Part shown: in pieces, positions 36,581-47,905 of the stretch
How the letters are laid out: the number at the start of each line of letters is the position of its first letter
How positions within the stretch are numbered: position 1 is the first letter of the stretch
Origin: Tetragonia tetragonoides
Taxonomy: Eukaryota > Streptophyta > Magnoliopsida > Caryophyllales > Aizoaceae
Reading direction: 5' to 3'
DNA: 64,000 nucleotides
Assembly: GCA_038025085.1 (NCBI GenBank)
Contig: CM076145.1
Location: forward strand, 11,071,000 to 11,134,999
Translations under genes and position numbers: made by a program
Notes under the pieces: generated by a model
Seen by the model: the letters and a program-made list of their open reading frames with translations, nothing else
What the model was told of the DNA's origin: nothing
The model's database searches: none

Positions 36581-36725
36581 AGTATATTAAGAGATTGAGT
36601 TCTTTTGTGTTGTAGGGTGAAAGAGATTGAGTTCTTTTGTGTTGTATATTAAGAGAAAGCACCCAAATGCTTTGTTTGCACTCATTTGAGTGAGAAACTA
36701 CACCAAGGATGTTTACAAGTACAAA
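36581..36725 (-). repeat. satellite block 34, short minus orientation
   Basis: A fragmentary minus monomer with a duplicated TTGAGTTCTTTTGTGTTGTA. It returns to plus at ACAAACAAAGCATCTGGG. Confidence 0.78.
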
Positions 36726-37815
36726 CAAAGCATCTGGGTGCTTTCTCTTAATATACAACACAAAAGAACTCAATCTCTTTCACCCTAGTCGTATGAGCTG
36801 TTAAAACGCGTAATTGCATTCAAAACGCGTAAATGCATTCAAAAGCTTGAGTTTAAGCTTGTTTGTACTTGTAAACATCCTTTGTGTAGTTTGACATTCA
36901 AATAAATGCAAACAAAGCATTTGGGTGCTTTCTCTTAATATACAACACAAAGGAACTCAATCTATTTCACCCTAGTCGTAAGAGCTGTTGAAACGCGTAA
37001 TTGCATTCAAAACGCGTAAATGCATTCAAAAGCTTGAGTTTAAGCTTGTTTGTACTTCTAAACATCCTTTGTGTAGTTTCACATTCAAATGAATGCAAAC
37101 AAAGCATTTGGGTGCTTTCTGTTAGTATAAAACAAAAAAGAGTAAATCTAGATATTTTTGTACTTGTATATTAACAGAAATCACAAAAAAGAACTCAATC
37201 TCTTTCACTCTAGTCGTATGAGGTTTTAAAACGCGTAAATGCTTTCAAAATCTTGAATTGAAGCTTGTTTGTACTTGTAAACATTCTTGGTGTAGTTTCT
37301 CACTCAAATGAATGCAAACAAAGCATTTGTGTGATTTCTCTTAATATACAACACAAAAGAACTCAATCTCTTTCACCCTAGTTGTAAGAGCTGTTAAAAT
37401 GCGTAAATACATTAAAAATTTTGAGTTGAAGCTTGTTTGTACTTGTAAATTCTCACAGAAATGAATGCAAACAAAGCTTTTGGTTGCTTTCTCTTAAAAT
37501 ACAACACAAAAGAACTCAATCTTTTTCACCCTAGTCATATGAGCTTTTAAAATGCGTAAATACATTCAAAAGCTTGAGTTGAAACTTGTTTGAACTTGTA
37601 AACATCCTTGGTGTAGTTTCTCACTCAAATTAATGCAAACAAAGTATTTTGGTTGCTTTCTCTGAAAATACAACACAAAAGAACTCAATCTCTTTCACCC
37701 TAGTCGTATGAAATTTTAAAACGCGTATATGCATTCAAAAGGTGGAGTTAAAGCTTGTGTGTACTTGTAAAAATCCTTGTTGTAGTTTCTCACTCCAATG
37801 AATGCAAGCAACATT
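36726..37815 (+). repeat. satellite block 35, plus orientation
   Basis: About 6.5 monomers. It carries the inverted copy of the ATCTAGATATTTTTGTAC tract (about 37140-37165) seen at about 27370-27395. Confidence 0.83.
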
Positions 37816-38163
37816 CTCATTTGGGTTCTTTTGTGTTGTATTTTCAGAGAAAGCACCCAAAAGCTATGTTTGCATTCATTGGAGTGAGAAACTACACCAA
37901 GGATGTTAACAAGTACAAACAAGCTTCAACTTAAGCTTTTGAATGCATTTACGCGGTTTAACAGCTTTTACATCTAGGGTGAAAGAGATTGAGTTCTTTT
38001 GTGTTGTATATTAAGAGAAAGCACCCAAATGCTTTGTTGGCACTCATTTGAGTGAGAAACTACACCAAGGATGTTTACAAGTACAAACAAGCTTTAACTC
38101 AAGCTTTTGAATGCATTTACGCGTTTTAAAAGCTCATATGACTAGGGTGAAAAAGATTGTGTC
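37816..38163 (-). repeat. satellite block 36, minus orientation
   Basis: Two minus monomers. Mirror of block 27 (26373-26714). Confidence 0.83.
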
Positions 38164-38350
38164 TTGAGTTCAAGCTTGTTTGTAGTTTTAAACATCCTTG
38201 GGGTAGTTTCTCCCTCAAATGAATGCAAACAAAGCTTTTGGGTGCATTCTCTGAAAATACAACACAAAAGAACTCAATCTCTTAAAAAAGAAAGCTTAAT
38301 ATATAACACAAAGAACTCAAATCTCTTTCTCCCCCTCTTTGTCACCTACA
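38164..38350 (+). repeat. satellite block 37, plus orientation
   Basis: One plus monomer, mirror of block 26: 38164-38355 pairs with 26180-26371 at mirror sum 64535 and encodes the same short frame. Confidence 0.83.
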
Positions 38351-38924
38351 CCTAGGATTGTTTATCCTCAAATACTCAAGCTTTTGAATGCATTTACGCG
38401 TTTTAACAGCTATTACGACTAGGGTGATAGAGATTGAGTTCTTTTGTGTTTTATATGAAGAGAAAGCACCACAATGTTTTGTTTGCATTCATTTTAGTAT
38501 GAAACTACACCTAGAATGTTTTAAAGTACAAACAAGCTACAACTCAAGCTTTTGAATGCATTTACGCGTTTTGAAAGCTCATACGAGTAGGGTGAAAGAG
38601 ATTTGAGTTCTTTTGTGTTGTATATTAAGAGAAAACATCCAAATACTTTGTTTGCATTCATTTGAGTGTGAAACGACAGCTAGGATGTTTACAAGGATGT
38701 TTACACGTACAAACAGAAAAGAGAACTTGCATTCATATGCATTTACGCGTTTTAAATAAAGCATTATACATTTGTACTTAATTTTGATTGTATTTACGCA
38801 TTTTAACAGCTCTTCCAACTAGGGTGAAAGAGATTGAGTTCTTTTGTGTTGTATATTAAGAGAAATCACACAAATGCTTTGTTTGCATTCATTTGAGTGA
38901 GAAACTACACCAAGAATATCATTG
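38351..38924 (-). repeat. satellite block 38, minus orientation
   Basis: About 3.4 diverged minus monomers mirroring block 25, with a GCATTATACATTTGTAC tract near 38761 and a doubled GGATGTTTACA near 38690. Confidence 0.83.
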
Positions 38925-39347
38925 AAAAAATGATAGAAAACTACAAAGTGTATACTTTGTTCGGAGTTGAGTTAGTACCATTTAGCATGTGTTATATACG
39001 CGTAAAGGATTAATTCCTTGCGTTTCTGCTTTGTACTTGATCTTTCTCTTGGATAGTCATAGCTTTGTGGACTAACATGGTGGTGCGTTAAATCTGAACC
39101 CAGGACTGAACTTTGCTGCTTCAGTGGTGCGAAGATATCTCCTGTAAGGGGTTTCATGTATGCTTCAGGTAAGCTAAAGTGGCGACTTGAATATGCATTG
39201 GTGCAGTGTCATATTTAGTGTTAGCTTTTGCATCAGTAACCTTGATTCTACCTCGAATTTGATTCTGCCTCTGTTTTCCTTACGTGTTCAATTCATGGGT
39301 GTATCAATTAGAAGAGCTGCTTGGTTTATTGGCAAAGGTTCACATGC
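38925..39347. other. unidentified non-satellite insert, copy 2 (inverted)
   Basis: Reverse-complement copy of 25188-25615, with a constant mirror sum of 64535 across the segment and only a few substitutions (for example TTACGTGTTC against TTACTTGTTC). On this copy's plus strand a donor-like CAG|GTAAGC at about 39163-39173 and an acceptor-like TTTTGCATCAG at about 39224-39234 would bound only about 65 bp, which is short for a plant intron. I recognise no protein family. Confidence 0.7.
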
Positions 39348-41240
39348 ACCCAAATGCTTTGTTTGCATTCATTTGAGTGAGAAACTACACCAAGGATGTT
39401 TACAAGTACAAACAAGCTTTAACTCCACCTTTTGTGTTGTATATTTAGAGAAAGCACCCAAATGCTTTGATTGCATTCATTTGAGTGACAAACTTAACCA
39501 AGGATGTTTACAAGTACCAACAAGCTTAAACTTAAGCTTTTGAATGCATATACGCGTTTTAAAACCTCATACGACTAGGGTGAAAGAGATTGAGTTCTTT
39601 TGTGTTGTATTTTCAGAGAAAGCACCAAAACGCTTTGTTTGCATTCATTGGAGTGAGAAACTACACCAAGGATGTTTACAAGTACAAACAAGCTTCAACT
39701 CAAGCTATTGAATGTATTTACGCATTTTAAAAGCTCATATGACTAGGGTGAAAGAGATTGAGGTCTTTTGTGTTGTATATTAAGAGAAAGCACCCAAATG
39801 CTTTGTTTGCATTCATTTGAGTGAGAAACTACACCAAGGATGTTTACAAGTACAAACAAGCTTTAACTCCACCTTTTGAATGCATTTACGCATTTTAACA
39901 GCTCTTACGACTAGGGTGAAAGAGATTGAGTTCTTTTGTGTTGTATATTAAGTGAAAGCACCCAAATACTTTGTTTGCATTCATTTGAGGGAGAACTTGT
40001 AAACATTGGAGTTCTTGTGTGTTGTATATTAAGAGAGAAACCACCCAATTACTTTGTTTGCTTTCATTTGAGTGAGAAACTACACCAAGAATGTTTAAAA
40101 CTACAAACAAGCTTCAACTCAGGATTTTGAATGCATTTACGCGTTTTGAATGCATTTACGCGTTTAACAGCTCTTACGACTAGGGTGAGAGAGATTTGAG
40201 TTCTTTTGTGTTGTATATTAAGAGAATGCATCCAAATGCTTTGTTTCCATTCATTTGAGTGAGAAACTACACCAAGGATGTTTACAAGTACAAACAAGCT
40301 TTAACTCCACCTTTTGAATGCATTTACGCGTTTTAACAGCTCTTACGACTAGGGTGAAAGAGATTGAGTTCTTTTGTGTTGTATTTTCAGAGAAAGCACC
40401 CAAAAGCTTTGTTTGCATTCACTGGAGTGAGAAACTACACCAAGGATGTTTACAAGTACAAACAAGATTTGAGTTCTTTTGTGTTGTACATTTACGCATT
40501 TTAACAGCTCTTACGACTAGGGTGACTCAAGCTTTTGAATGCATTTACGCGTTTTAAAACCTCATACGACTAGGGTGAAAGAGATTGAGTTCTTTTGTGT
40601 TGTATATTAAGAAAAAGCTCGCAAATGCTTTGTTTACATTCATTTGAGTGTGAAACTACCCCAAGGATGTTTACAACTACAAACAAGCTTGAACTCAAGC
40701 TTTTGAATGCATATAAGCGTTTTAAAAGCTCATACGACAAGGGTGAAAGAGATTTGAGTTCTTTTGTGTTGTATATTAAGAGAATGCATCCAAATACTTT
40801 GTTTGCATTCATTTGAGTGTGAAACTACACCTAGGATGTTTACAAGAACAAACAAGCTTCAACTCAAGCTTTTGAATGCATTTACGCGTTTTAACAGCTC
40901 CTACGATTAGGGTGAAAGAGATTGAGGTCTTTTGTGTTGTATATTAAGAGAAAGCACCCAGATGCTTTGTTTGCATTCATTTGAGTGAGAAACTACACCA
41001 AGGATGTTTACAAGTACAAACAAGCTTCAACTCAAGCTTTTGAATGCATTTACGCGTTTTAACAGCTCCTACGATTAGGGTGAAAGAGATTGAGGTCTTT
41101 TGTGTTGTATATTAAGAGAAAGCACCCAGATGCTTTGTTTGCATTTATTTAAGAGAGAAACTACACCAAGGATTTTTACAAGTACAAACAAGCTTCAACT
41201 CAAGCTTTTGAATGCATTTACGCGTTTTGAATGCATTTAC
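39348..41240 (-). repeat. satellite block 40, minus orientation
   Basis: About 11 monomers mirroring block 23, with a 396-bp deletion at about 39434 relative to that arm. A recent monomer duplication (AGCTCCTACGATTAG at 40896-40910 and 168 bp later) lies near its end. The paired variant monomers are at 40570-40812. Confidence 0.87.
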
Positions 41241-41730
41241 TAACAGAAAGCATTTGTTTCTCACAACTCAAGCTTTTGAATGCATTTACTCTATCACCAT
41301 AATACATTCAAAAGATTGAGTTGAAGCTTGTTTGTACTTGTAAACATCCTTGGTGTAGTTTCTCACTCAAATGAATGCAAACAAAGCATTTGTGTGATTT
41401 CTCTTAATAAACAACACAAAAGAACTCAATCTCTTTCACCCTAATCGTAAGAGCTGTTAAAACGCGTAAATGCATTCAAAAGCTTGAGTTGAAGCCTGTT
41501 TGTACTTGTAAACATCCTTGGTGTAGTTTCTCACTCAAATGAATGCAAACAAAGCATCTGGGTGATTTCTCTTTATATACAACACAAAAGACCTCAATCT
41601 TTTTCACCCTAATCGTAAGAGCTGTTAAAACGCGTAAATGCATTCAAAAGGTGGAGTTAAAGCTTGTTTGTACTTGTAAACATCCTTGGTGTAGTTTCTC
41701 ACTCAAATGAATGCAAACCAAGCAGTACTT
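41241..41730 (+). repeat. satellite block 41, plus orientation after a duplicated junction
   Basis: Begins with TAACAGAAAGCATTTG and ACTCTATCACCATAATAC, a junction repeated at 44811-44875 (offset 3,570 bp). About 2.5 plus monomers follow. Confidence 0.83.
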
Positions 41731-41845
41731 GTAAACATCCTTGGTGTAAACACATACTTGTTCAAATCATTTAATACATAAAAGACCACAATCTCTTTCA
41801 CACAAATGCAAACAAACCTAGTCGTGTTTTAACACCCTAGTCATT
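41731..41845 (+). repeat. scrambled satellite tract, copy B
   Basis: Inverted copy of the 16.4-kb tract. Contains CACATACTTGTTCAAATC, TCTTTCACACAAATGC and CTAGTCGTGTTTTAACACC. Confidence 0.75.
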
Positions 41846-42262
41846 TGAGTGAGAAACTTCACCAAGGATGTTTACAAGTACAAACAAGCTTCAACTGAAG
41901 CTTTTTATTGCATTTAAGCATTTTAACAGCTCTTACGACTAGGGTGAAAGAGATTGAGTTCTTTTGTGTTGTATATTAAGAGAAAGCACACAAATGCTTT
42001 GTTTGCATTCATTTGAGTGAGAAACTACACCAAGAACGTTTACAAGTACAAACAAGCTTCAACTCAAGCTTTTAAATTCATTTACGCGTTTTAAAAGCTC
42101 ATATGACTAGGGTGAAAAAGATTGAGTTCTTTTGTGTTGTATTTTAAGAGAAAGCAACCAAAAGCTTTGTTTGCATTCATTTCAGTGAGAAACTACACCA
42201 AGAATGTTTACAAGTACAAACAAGCTTCAACTCAATCTTTTGAATGCATTTACGCATTTACG
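41846..42262 (-). repeat. satellite block 42, minus orientation
   Basis: About 2.4 minus monomers. Mirror of block 15 (15961-16397). Confidence 0.85.
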
Positions 42263-42515
42263 CGTTTTAACAGCTAGTTGTATGCATTCAAAAGTATCAG
42301 TTTATAAGTTAATAACTGCGTACAAAAGACATTGGTGTAGTTACACTCAAATGCAAACTCTCTAAGGTGAGATTGAGTTTCGATGGCCACATTGGCGTAG
42401 CTTTATCACATTGGCCTAGTTTTTTTTTTCTACGAGTAGGGTGAAACTACACCAAGGGTGTTTATAAGTGCAAACAAAACATTTGGATCGCAAGTATTTA
42501 ATGTTGTATATTTGG
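42263..42515. other. copia-flanking degenerate tract, inverted copy
   Basis: Mirror of 15726-15960 and the adjoining bases. Contains CATTGGCGTAGC-like segments and a run of T. No coding signal. Confidence 0.6.
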
Positions 42516-42834
42516 ATGCATTTACCCCCATGTATATCCGAAATCAAATGATATTTGGCTTTCCGAGGTCGTTTACTTCTTCTAAGTTCAACAACCTCTC
42601 CATCATCATTGTCATCTAGAGGTTGGTTTGACATAACCTCCACAATTCGGTCTTTTGGCCTAGGGATAGACGTGAATCGATTCTCATCAAATATAGTATG
42701 CCTTGATTCAATTATTGTATTGACCGCAATTAAATCATTTCGTTCAATTACCATGAACCTATAGGCCTTGCTATGTATAGCATAGCCTAAAAAGATACAT
42801 TCAACTCCCCTTTCTCCAAATTTCTTTCTCAAAA
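42516..42834 (-). pseudogene. Ty1/copia pol fragment, copy 2 (inverted)
   Basis: Encodes KKFGERGVECIFLGYAIHSK, AYRFMVIE, IIESRHTIFDENRFTSIPRP and LRRSKRPRKAKYH on the minus strand. This is the same post-integrase piece of a copia polyprotein as at 15408-15725, at mirror sum 58239. The two copies differ at several residues (IFLGYAIHSK against FFLGYAIHSM; QPLDD against QRQDD). Like copy 1 it has no start codon of its own and no other pol domain. Confidence 0.8.
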
Positions 42835-43580
42835 GGTGGAGTTAAAGCTTGTTTGTAGTTGTAAACATCCTTGGTGTAGTTTCTCAGTCAAATGAATGCA
42901 AACAAAGCATTTGGGTGCTTTCTCTTAATATACAACACAAAAGACCTCAATCTCTTTCACCCTAATCGTAAGAGCTGTTAAAACGCGTAAATACATTCAA
43001 AAGCTTGAGTTAAAGCTTGTTTGTACTTGTAAACATCCTTGGTGTAGTTTCTCACTCAAATTAAGGCAAAGAAAGCATTTGGGTGCTTTCTCTTAATATA
43101 CAACACAAAAGACCTCAATCTCTTTCACCCTAGTTGTAAGACCTGTTAAAATGCGTAAATGCATTCAAAAGGTTGAGTTAAAGCTTGTTTGTACTTGTAA
43201 ACATCCTTGGTGTATTTTCTCACTCAAATGAATGCAAAGAAAACATTTGAGTGCGTTCTCTTAATATACAACACAAAAGAACTCAATCTCTTTCACCCTT
43301 GTCGTATGAGCTTTTAAAACGCTTAAATGCATTCAAAAGCTTGAGTTCAAGCTTGTTTGTAGTTGTAAACATCTTTGGTGTAGTTTCACACTCAAATAAA
43401 TGCAAAGAAAGCATTTGGGTGCTTTCTCTGAAAATACAACACAAAAGAACTCAATCTCTTTCACCCTACTCGTAAGAGCTGTTAAAACGCGTAAATACAT
43501 TCAAAAGCTTGAGTTGAAGCTTGTTTGTACTTGTAAACATCCTTGGTGTAGTTTCTCAGTCCAATGAATGCAAACAAAGC
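42835..43580 (+). repeat. satellite block 44, plus orientation
   Basis: About 4.4 monomers. The first part mirrors 15013-15407; the last part (43251-43475) mirrors 3521-3811. Confidence 0.87.
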
Positions 43581-44810
43581 TTTAACTCCACCTTTTGATT
43601 ACGAGTACAAATGCTTTGTTTGCATTCATTTGAGTGAGAAACTTAACCAAGGATGTTTACAACTACAAACAAGGTTCAACTCAAGCTTTTGAATGCATTT
43701 ACGCGTTTTAACAGCTCTTACGACTAGGCGAAAAGAGATTGAGTTCTTTTGTGTTGTATATTAAGAAAAGCTCGCAAATGCTTTGTTTGCATGCATTTGA
43801 TTGTTTGTACTTGTAAATTCAAAAGGTGAATGCAAACAAAGTTAAGAAACTACCCCAAGGATGTTTACAACTAGATGTTTACAAGTAAAAGAAATTGAGT
43901 TCTTTTGTGTTGTATACTGAGAGAAAGCACCCAGATGCTTTGTTTACATTCATTAGAGTGTGAAACTACCCCAAGGATGTTTACAACTACAAACAAGCTT
44001 GAACTCAATCTTTTGAATGCATTTAAGCGTTTTAAAAGCTCATACGACAAGGGTGAAAGAGATTGAGTTCTTTTGTGTTGTATATTAAGAGAACGCACCC
44101 AAATGTTTTCTTTGCATTCATTTGAGTGGAAACTACACCAAAGATGTTTACAAGTACCAACAAGCTTCAACTTAAGCTTTTGAATGCATATACGCGTTTT
44201 AAAACCTCATACGACTAGGGTGAAAGAGATTGAGTTCTTTTGTGTTGTATTTTCAGAGAAAGCACCCAAAAGCTTTGTTTGCATTCATTTGAGTGAGAAA
44301 CTACACCAAGGATGTTTACAAGTACAAACAAGCTTCAACTCAAGCTTTTGAATGCAGTTAAGCGTTTTAAAACCTCATACGACTAGGGTGAAAGAGATTG
44401 AGTTCTTTTGTGTTGTATTTTCAGAGAAAGCACCCAAAAGCGTTGTTTGCATTCATTTGAGTGAGAAACTACACCAAAGATGTTTACAAGTACAAACAAG
44501 CTTCAACTCAAGCTTAAGAGAAAGCACCCAAATGCTTTGTTTGCATTCATTTGAGTGTGAAACTACCCCAAGGATGTTTACAACTACAAACAAGCTTGAA
44601 CTCAAGCTTTTGAATGCATTTAAGCGTTTTAAAAGCTCTTACGACTAGGGTGAAAGAGATTGAGTTCTTTTGTGTTGTATTTTCAGAGAAAGCACCCAAA
44701 AGCTTTGTTTGCATTCATTTGAGTGTGAAACTACACCTGGGATGTTTACAAGTACCAACAAGCTTCAATTCAAGCTTTTGAATGCATTTACGCGTTTTGA
44801 ATGCGTTTAC
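43581..44810 (-). repeat. satellite block 45, minus orientation
   Basis: About seven monomers, with a short plus intrusion at about 43800-43850 carrying a shortened form of the TTAAGAAACT junction. The paired variant monomers lie at about 43930-44170. A chimeric monomer is at about 44505-44530. Confidence 0.85.
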
Positions 44811-45153
44811 TAACAGAAAGCATTTGTTTCTCACAACTCAAGCTTTTGAATGCATTTACTCTATCACCATAATACATTCAAAAGCTTGAATTGAAGCTTG
44901 TTTGTAGTTGTAAACATCCTTGGTGTAGTTTCTCACTCAAATGAATGCAAACAAAGCATTTGTGTGATTTCTCTTAATATACAACACAAAAGAACTCAAT
45001 CTCTTTCACCCTAATCGTAAGAGCTGTTAAAACGCGTAAATGCATTCAAAAGCTTGAGTTGAAGCTTGTTTGTACTTGTAAACATCCTTGGTGTAGTTTC
45101 TCACTCAAATGAATGCAAACAAAGCATCTGGGTGCTTTCTCTCAATATACAAC
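44811..45153 (+). repeat. satellite block 46, plus orientation
   Basis: Direct copy of 41241-41583 (offset 3,570 bp), interrupted by the family 2 solo LTR in AATATACAAC. Confidence 0.87.
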
Positions 45154-45981
45154 TGATGTGAAATAAGTAACAAAACGGAAATTAACCTTTGATAGTATCA
45201 CACAAAGGGATCTTGTTCAAGAATCACTCAAGAACAACTCACGAATCACTCGTAAGGGTTTCAACCTGAATCACTCAGTTTGAGGGGTAAATACTCACGT
45301 ATTCAATAATTAATCATCAAAGCACGAGTTTACAATAGCAAAGCTCTCCCCTATTTATAGACAAGGAAATCTAAAGCTATTCGGAATCCTAATCCTAGTC
45401 CGAATAGGAAACTAACTACGAAGCTGACTACAATTGTAAAACGGACTAACTAACAGCTTTCCTAACACCTAATGGACTTCTAATACTAATAACAATCAGA
45501 TTATTACTCTCCTAAACATATTCTAACTAATTAAGGGAATACTAAACGAAATCGAACTAAACAACTGATTACCTAGCGCCCAAGGCACAAACCCGTGGGA
45601 ACAGCTTTCCACTGTAAATTAAATCGCCTTTTAAATCCTGTTACGTTTCGAATATGGGAAAACTCAAAAGATAGGAGTTTTAGATCTCTTTTCCAGCTTT
45701 CTACAGAGCTTTGAATCACCACGATCCCATGTAGTATGAGTGAGTTATGATCAAAATACGAACCAGTGTAGAAGCTGTCAAAATTACGGGAATCCTTATA
45801 ACGAATGAGATCATATAATAAGAGCTTTAATCCCGATCTTGTGTGTAAAATCCATGTAATTATCTTTGTAGGAGTCAATTTAATGCATAACCACCAAAGG
45901 AACTCGGTGTAAACAAGAATATATGTTCTCTTGCTAGTTCCTTGGTTGTTCTGTTTACTTTGCACACTTGCTCCCGCATCA
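45154..45981 (-). mobile_element. family 2 solo LTR (828 bp)
   Basis: Runs from TGATGTGAAATAAG to GCTCCCGCATCA as read here (element on the minus strand). It is flanked by the 5-bp duplication ACAAC at 45149-45153 and 45982-45986. There is no internal region, so it is a solo LTR. A TATA-like CTATAAATAG lies on the minus strand at 45351-45360. From the LTR start, the gag frame stays open for about 135 codons down to 45573, which is longer than in the full-length family 2 element, where it stops after 14 LTR codons. The satellite site is one base away from the insertion site of the element at 50114. Confidence 0.95.
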
Positions 45982-46873
45982 ACAACACAAAAGAACTCAA
46001 TTTCTTTTACCATAGTCGTAAGAGCTGTTAAAACGCGTAAATGCATTCAAAACGCGTAAATGCATTCAAAAGCTTGAATTGAAGCTTGTTTGTACTTGTA
46101 AACATCCTAGGTGTAGTTTCACACTCAAATGAATTCAAACAAAGATTTTGGGTGCTTTCTCTGAAAATACAACACAAAAGAACTCAATCTCTTTCACCCT
46201 AGTCGTAAGAGCCGTTAAAACGCGTAAATGCATTCAAAAGGTGGAGTTAAAGCTTGTTTGTACTTGTAAACATCCTTGGTGTAGTTTCTCACTCAAATGA
46301 ATGCAAACAAAACATTTGGGTGCGTTCTCTTAATATACAACACAAAAGACCTCAATCTTTTTCACCCTAGTCATACGAGCTTTTAAAACGCGTAAATGCA
46401 TTCAAAAGCTTGAGTTGAAGCTTGTTTGTACTTGTAAACATTCTTGGTGTAGTTTCTCACTGAAATGAATGCAAACACAGCTTTTGGTTGCTTTCCCTTC
46501 AAATACAATACAAAAGAACTCAATCTTTTTCACCCTAGTCGTATGAGGTTTTAAAACGCGTAAATGCTTTCAAAAGCTTGAATTGAAGCTTGTTTGTACT
46601 TGTAAACATTCTTGATGTAGTTTCTCACTCAAATGAATTTAAACAAAGCATTTGGGTGATTTCTCTTAATATACAACACAAAAGAACTCAATCTCTTTCA
46701 CCCTAGTTGTGAGAGCTGATAAAATGCGTAAATGCATTCAAAAGGTTGAGTTAAAGCTTGTTTGTACTTGTAAACATCCTTGGTGTAGTTTCTCACTCAA
46801 ATGAACGCAAACAAAGCATTTGGGTGCTTTCTCTTAATATACAACACAAAAGACCTCAATCTCTTTCACCTCA
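45982..46873 (+). repeat. satellite block 48, plus orientation
   Basis: About 5.3 monomers. It ends at the TTTCACCTCAGTGAG junction also seen near 15005. Confidence 0.87.
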
Positions 46874-47095
46874 GTGAGAAACTACACCAAGGATGTTTAC
46901 AAGTACAAACAAGCTTTAACTCCACCTTTTGAATGCATTTACGCGTTTTAAAAGCTCATATGACTAGGGTGAAAAAGATTGAGTTCTTTTGTGTGGTATA
47001 TAAAGAGAAAGCACCCAAATGCTTTGTTTGCATTCATTTGAGGGAGAAACTACACCAAGGATGTTTACAAGTACAAACAAGCTTCAACTAAAGCA
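46874..47095 (-). repeat. satellite block 49, short minus orientation
   Basis: 1.3 minus monomers, ending in GCATTTGTTTGCATTCATAT, the inverse of the junction near 23020. Confidence 0.82.
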
Positions 47096-47905
47096 TTTGT
47101 TTGCATTCATATGAGGTATTAAAACGCGTAAATGCGTTCAAAAGCTTGAGTTGAAGCTTGTTTGTACTTGTAAACATCCTTGGTATAGTTTCTCCCTCAA
47201 ATGAATGCAAACAAATCATTTTGGTGCTTTCTCTTAATATACAACACAAAAGAACTCAATCTCTTTCACCCTAGATGTAAGAGCTGTTAAAACGCGTAAA
47301 TGCATTCAAAAGGTGGAGTTAAAGCTTGTTTGTACTTGTAAACATCCTTGGTGTAGTTTCTCACTCAAATGAATGCAAACAAAGCATTTGGGTGCTTTCT
47401 CTTTAGATACCACACAAAAGAACTCAATTACTTTCACCCTAGTCATAAGAGCTGTTAAAATGCGAACATGCATTCAAAAGCTTGAGTTGAAACTTGTTTG
47501 TACTTGTAAACATCCTTGGTGTAGTTTATCCCTCAAATGAATGCAAACAAAGCATTTGGGTGCTTTCTCTTAATATACAACACAAAAGAACTCAAACTCT
47601 TTCACCCTAGATGTAAGAGCTGTTAAAACGCGTAAATGCATTCAAAAGGTGGAGTTAAAGCTTTTTTGTACTTGTAAACATCCTTGGTGTAGTTTCTCAC
47701 TCAAATGAATGCAAACAAAGCATTTGGGTGCTTTCTCTTAATATACAACACGAAAGACCTCAATCTCTTTCACCCTAATCATAAGAGCTGTTAAAACGCG
47801 TAAATACATTCAAAAGCTTGAGTTGAAGCTTGTTTGTACTTGTAAACATCCTTGGTTAAGTTTCTCACTCAAATGAATGCAAACAAAGCTTTTGGTTGCT
47901 TTGTA
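47096..47905 (+). repeat. satellite block 50, plus orientation
   Basis: 4.8 monomers. It ends at TTTTGGTTGCTTTGTATGC, the inverse form of the junction at 12.7, 17.5 and 22.2 kb. Confidence 0.87.

Noticed and set aside
23842..40297. Palindrome as a pure assembly artefact
   Set aside because: The arms differ by substitutions, a 396-bp deletion and other indels, and other inverted pairs have different centres. Raw reads would still be the decisive test.
15408..42834. Two separate copia insertions
   Set aside because: Neither copy has LTRs or target duplications. The identity extends into satellite on both sides at a constant mirror sum, so this is one event copied by inversion.
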